Shown here piece by piece: positions 63,287 through 64,000 of a DNA stretch of 64,000 nt (position 1 is its first letter; each line of letters starts with the position of its first letter). The position numbers and the translations under genes were made by a program. The stretch is from NCBI GenBank assembly GCA_902527045.1, contig CABZNL010000002.1, positions 62,001 through 126,000 of the forward strand, written 5' to 3'. The notes under the pieces were generated by a model. That model was not told where the DNA came from. It did no database searches and saw only the letters and a program-made list of their open reading frames with translations. The DNA comes from an uncultured Alphaproteobacteria bacterium (GTDB lineage Bacteria > Pseudomonadota > Alphaproteobacteria > HIMB59).

Positions 63287-64000
63287 ATGAAAAAATTTAT
63301 TTCATTATTTTATGCTCTAGTCTTATTTGCTGGTTTTACAACTGTAGCTAAAGCAGCAGATCCGATTAGAATACCAGTTTTAAACTGGTCTAGCCAAATC
63401 GTTATGGCGAACGTTATGGCACAAGCTTTTGAAGAGCTTGGTTATGATGTTGAATTAGTCCCTGCTGAGTCAGCAACAAGATATGAAGCTGTTAGAGTAG
63501 GTGAACTTCACGTTGCTCACGAAACTTGGGAGTCAACTATGGCTCTGCCTTTTTATGAAGCTATGGATAAAGGTGGATTAATTGATGCTGGAAGTCACGA
63601 CCTTATTACTTTTGAAGAAATGGGTATTCCTAACTGGGTAATCGAAGAAGGATTATGTCCTGGTCTTCCTAGCTGGGAAGCACTTAAATCTCCAGAGTGT
63701 GCAGCAAACTTTGCAACACCAGACTCTGACGGAAAAGGAAGATGGTTAGAAGGCCCTTATGAGTGGCACACAGAAGTTATGCCTAACAGACTTAAAGGCC
63801 TTGGTATAGATGATTTATGGATGGTAAAATTTGCAGGTACTGCAGATGCATTATGGGCTGAATTAGAAGCAGCTAAAAAAGAAGGAAGAGGCACAATTAT
63901 CTTTAACTGGTCTCCAAACTTTACTGATGCAGCTGGATTTACTTTCATTGACTTCCCTCCTTACTTCGAGGGTTGCAGACTTGAAAATGGTGGAACTTTA
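63287..64000 (+). CDS. ProX/OpuAC-type glycine betaine/proline ABC transporter substrate-binding protein (truncated at window end)
   Basis: ATG at 63287 after AGGAGG; signal peptide; PIRIPVLNWSSQIVMANVMAQAFEELGYDVELV; no stop before 64000. Confidence 0.85.
   Translation, partial: MKKFISLFYALVLFAGFTTVAKAADPIRIPVLNWSSQIVMANVMAQAFEELGYDVELVPAESATRYEAVRVGELHVAHETWESTMALPFYEAMDKGGLIDAGSHDLITFEEMGIPNWVIEEGLCPGLPSWEALKSPECAANFATPDSDGKGRWLEGPYEWHTEVMPNRLKGLGIDDLWMVKFAGTADALWAELEAAKKEGRGTIIFNWSPNFTDAAGFTFIDFPPYFEGCRLENGGTL

Noticed and set aside
1-64000. CRISPR arrays, IS elements, prophage or toxin-antitoxin/defence islands
   Set aside because: No regularly spaced repeats, transposase/integrase motifs or phage genes seen on reading; gene order is dense and mostly metabolic.

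Overview
Low-GC, densely packed alphaproteobacterial chromosome segment in the style of a streamlined marine lineage (SAR11/HIMB59-like; this taxonomic call is inference from gene content and order). The first ~21 kb is conserved housekeeping: dapA(3' end)-smpB-rpoZ-rsh-pdxJ-acpS-lepB-rnc-recO-rpiB-glyA-nrdR-ribD-ribE-ribB(X)-ribH-nusB-hppA / bamE / plsX-ihfA-merR / rplM-rpsI / hom-glpX-recJ and tRNA-Glu. From ~21.4 to 34.5 kb lies the most interesting region: serine-glyoxylate aminotransferase + PanE-like reductase, then sucCD + a quinone-oxidoreductase-like gene (- strand), then a tripartite tricarboxylate transporter (TctCBA), a GntR/FadR regulator, a ThDP-dependent lyase/decarboxylase, a strong formyl-CoA:oxalate CoA-transferase (Frc) homologue, and a stand-alone formyltransferase resembling the N-terminal hydrolase domain of 10-formyl-THF dehydrogenase. 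Two near-identical 17-bp palindromes (TTGTATACATTATACAA and TGGTATACATTATACCA) sit before the transporter/oxidoreductase divergon and before the lyase gene, suggesting one regulon. Further on: an Mrp-type antiporter operon with three antiporter-like subunits, a TPP riboswitch followed by a thiV-like transporter and thiM-thiE-thiD, and a betaine-type catabolic neighbourhood (BHMT-like, choline-kinase-like, dimethylglycine dehydrogenase-like, ETF/ETF-QO, acyl-CoA dehydrogenase, ProX-like binding protein at the right edge). I saw no CRISPR array, transposase, prophage or rRNA gene.
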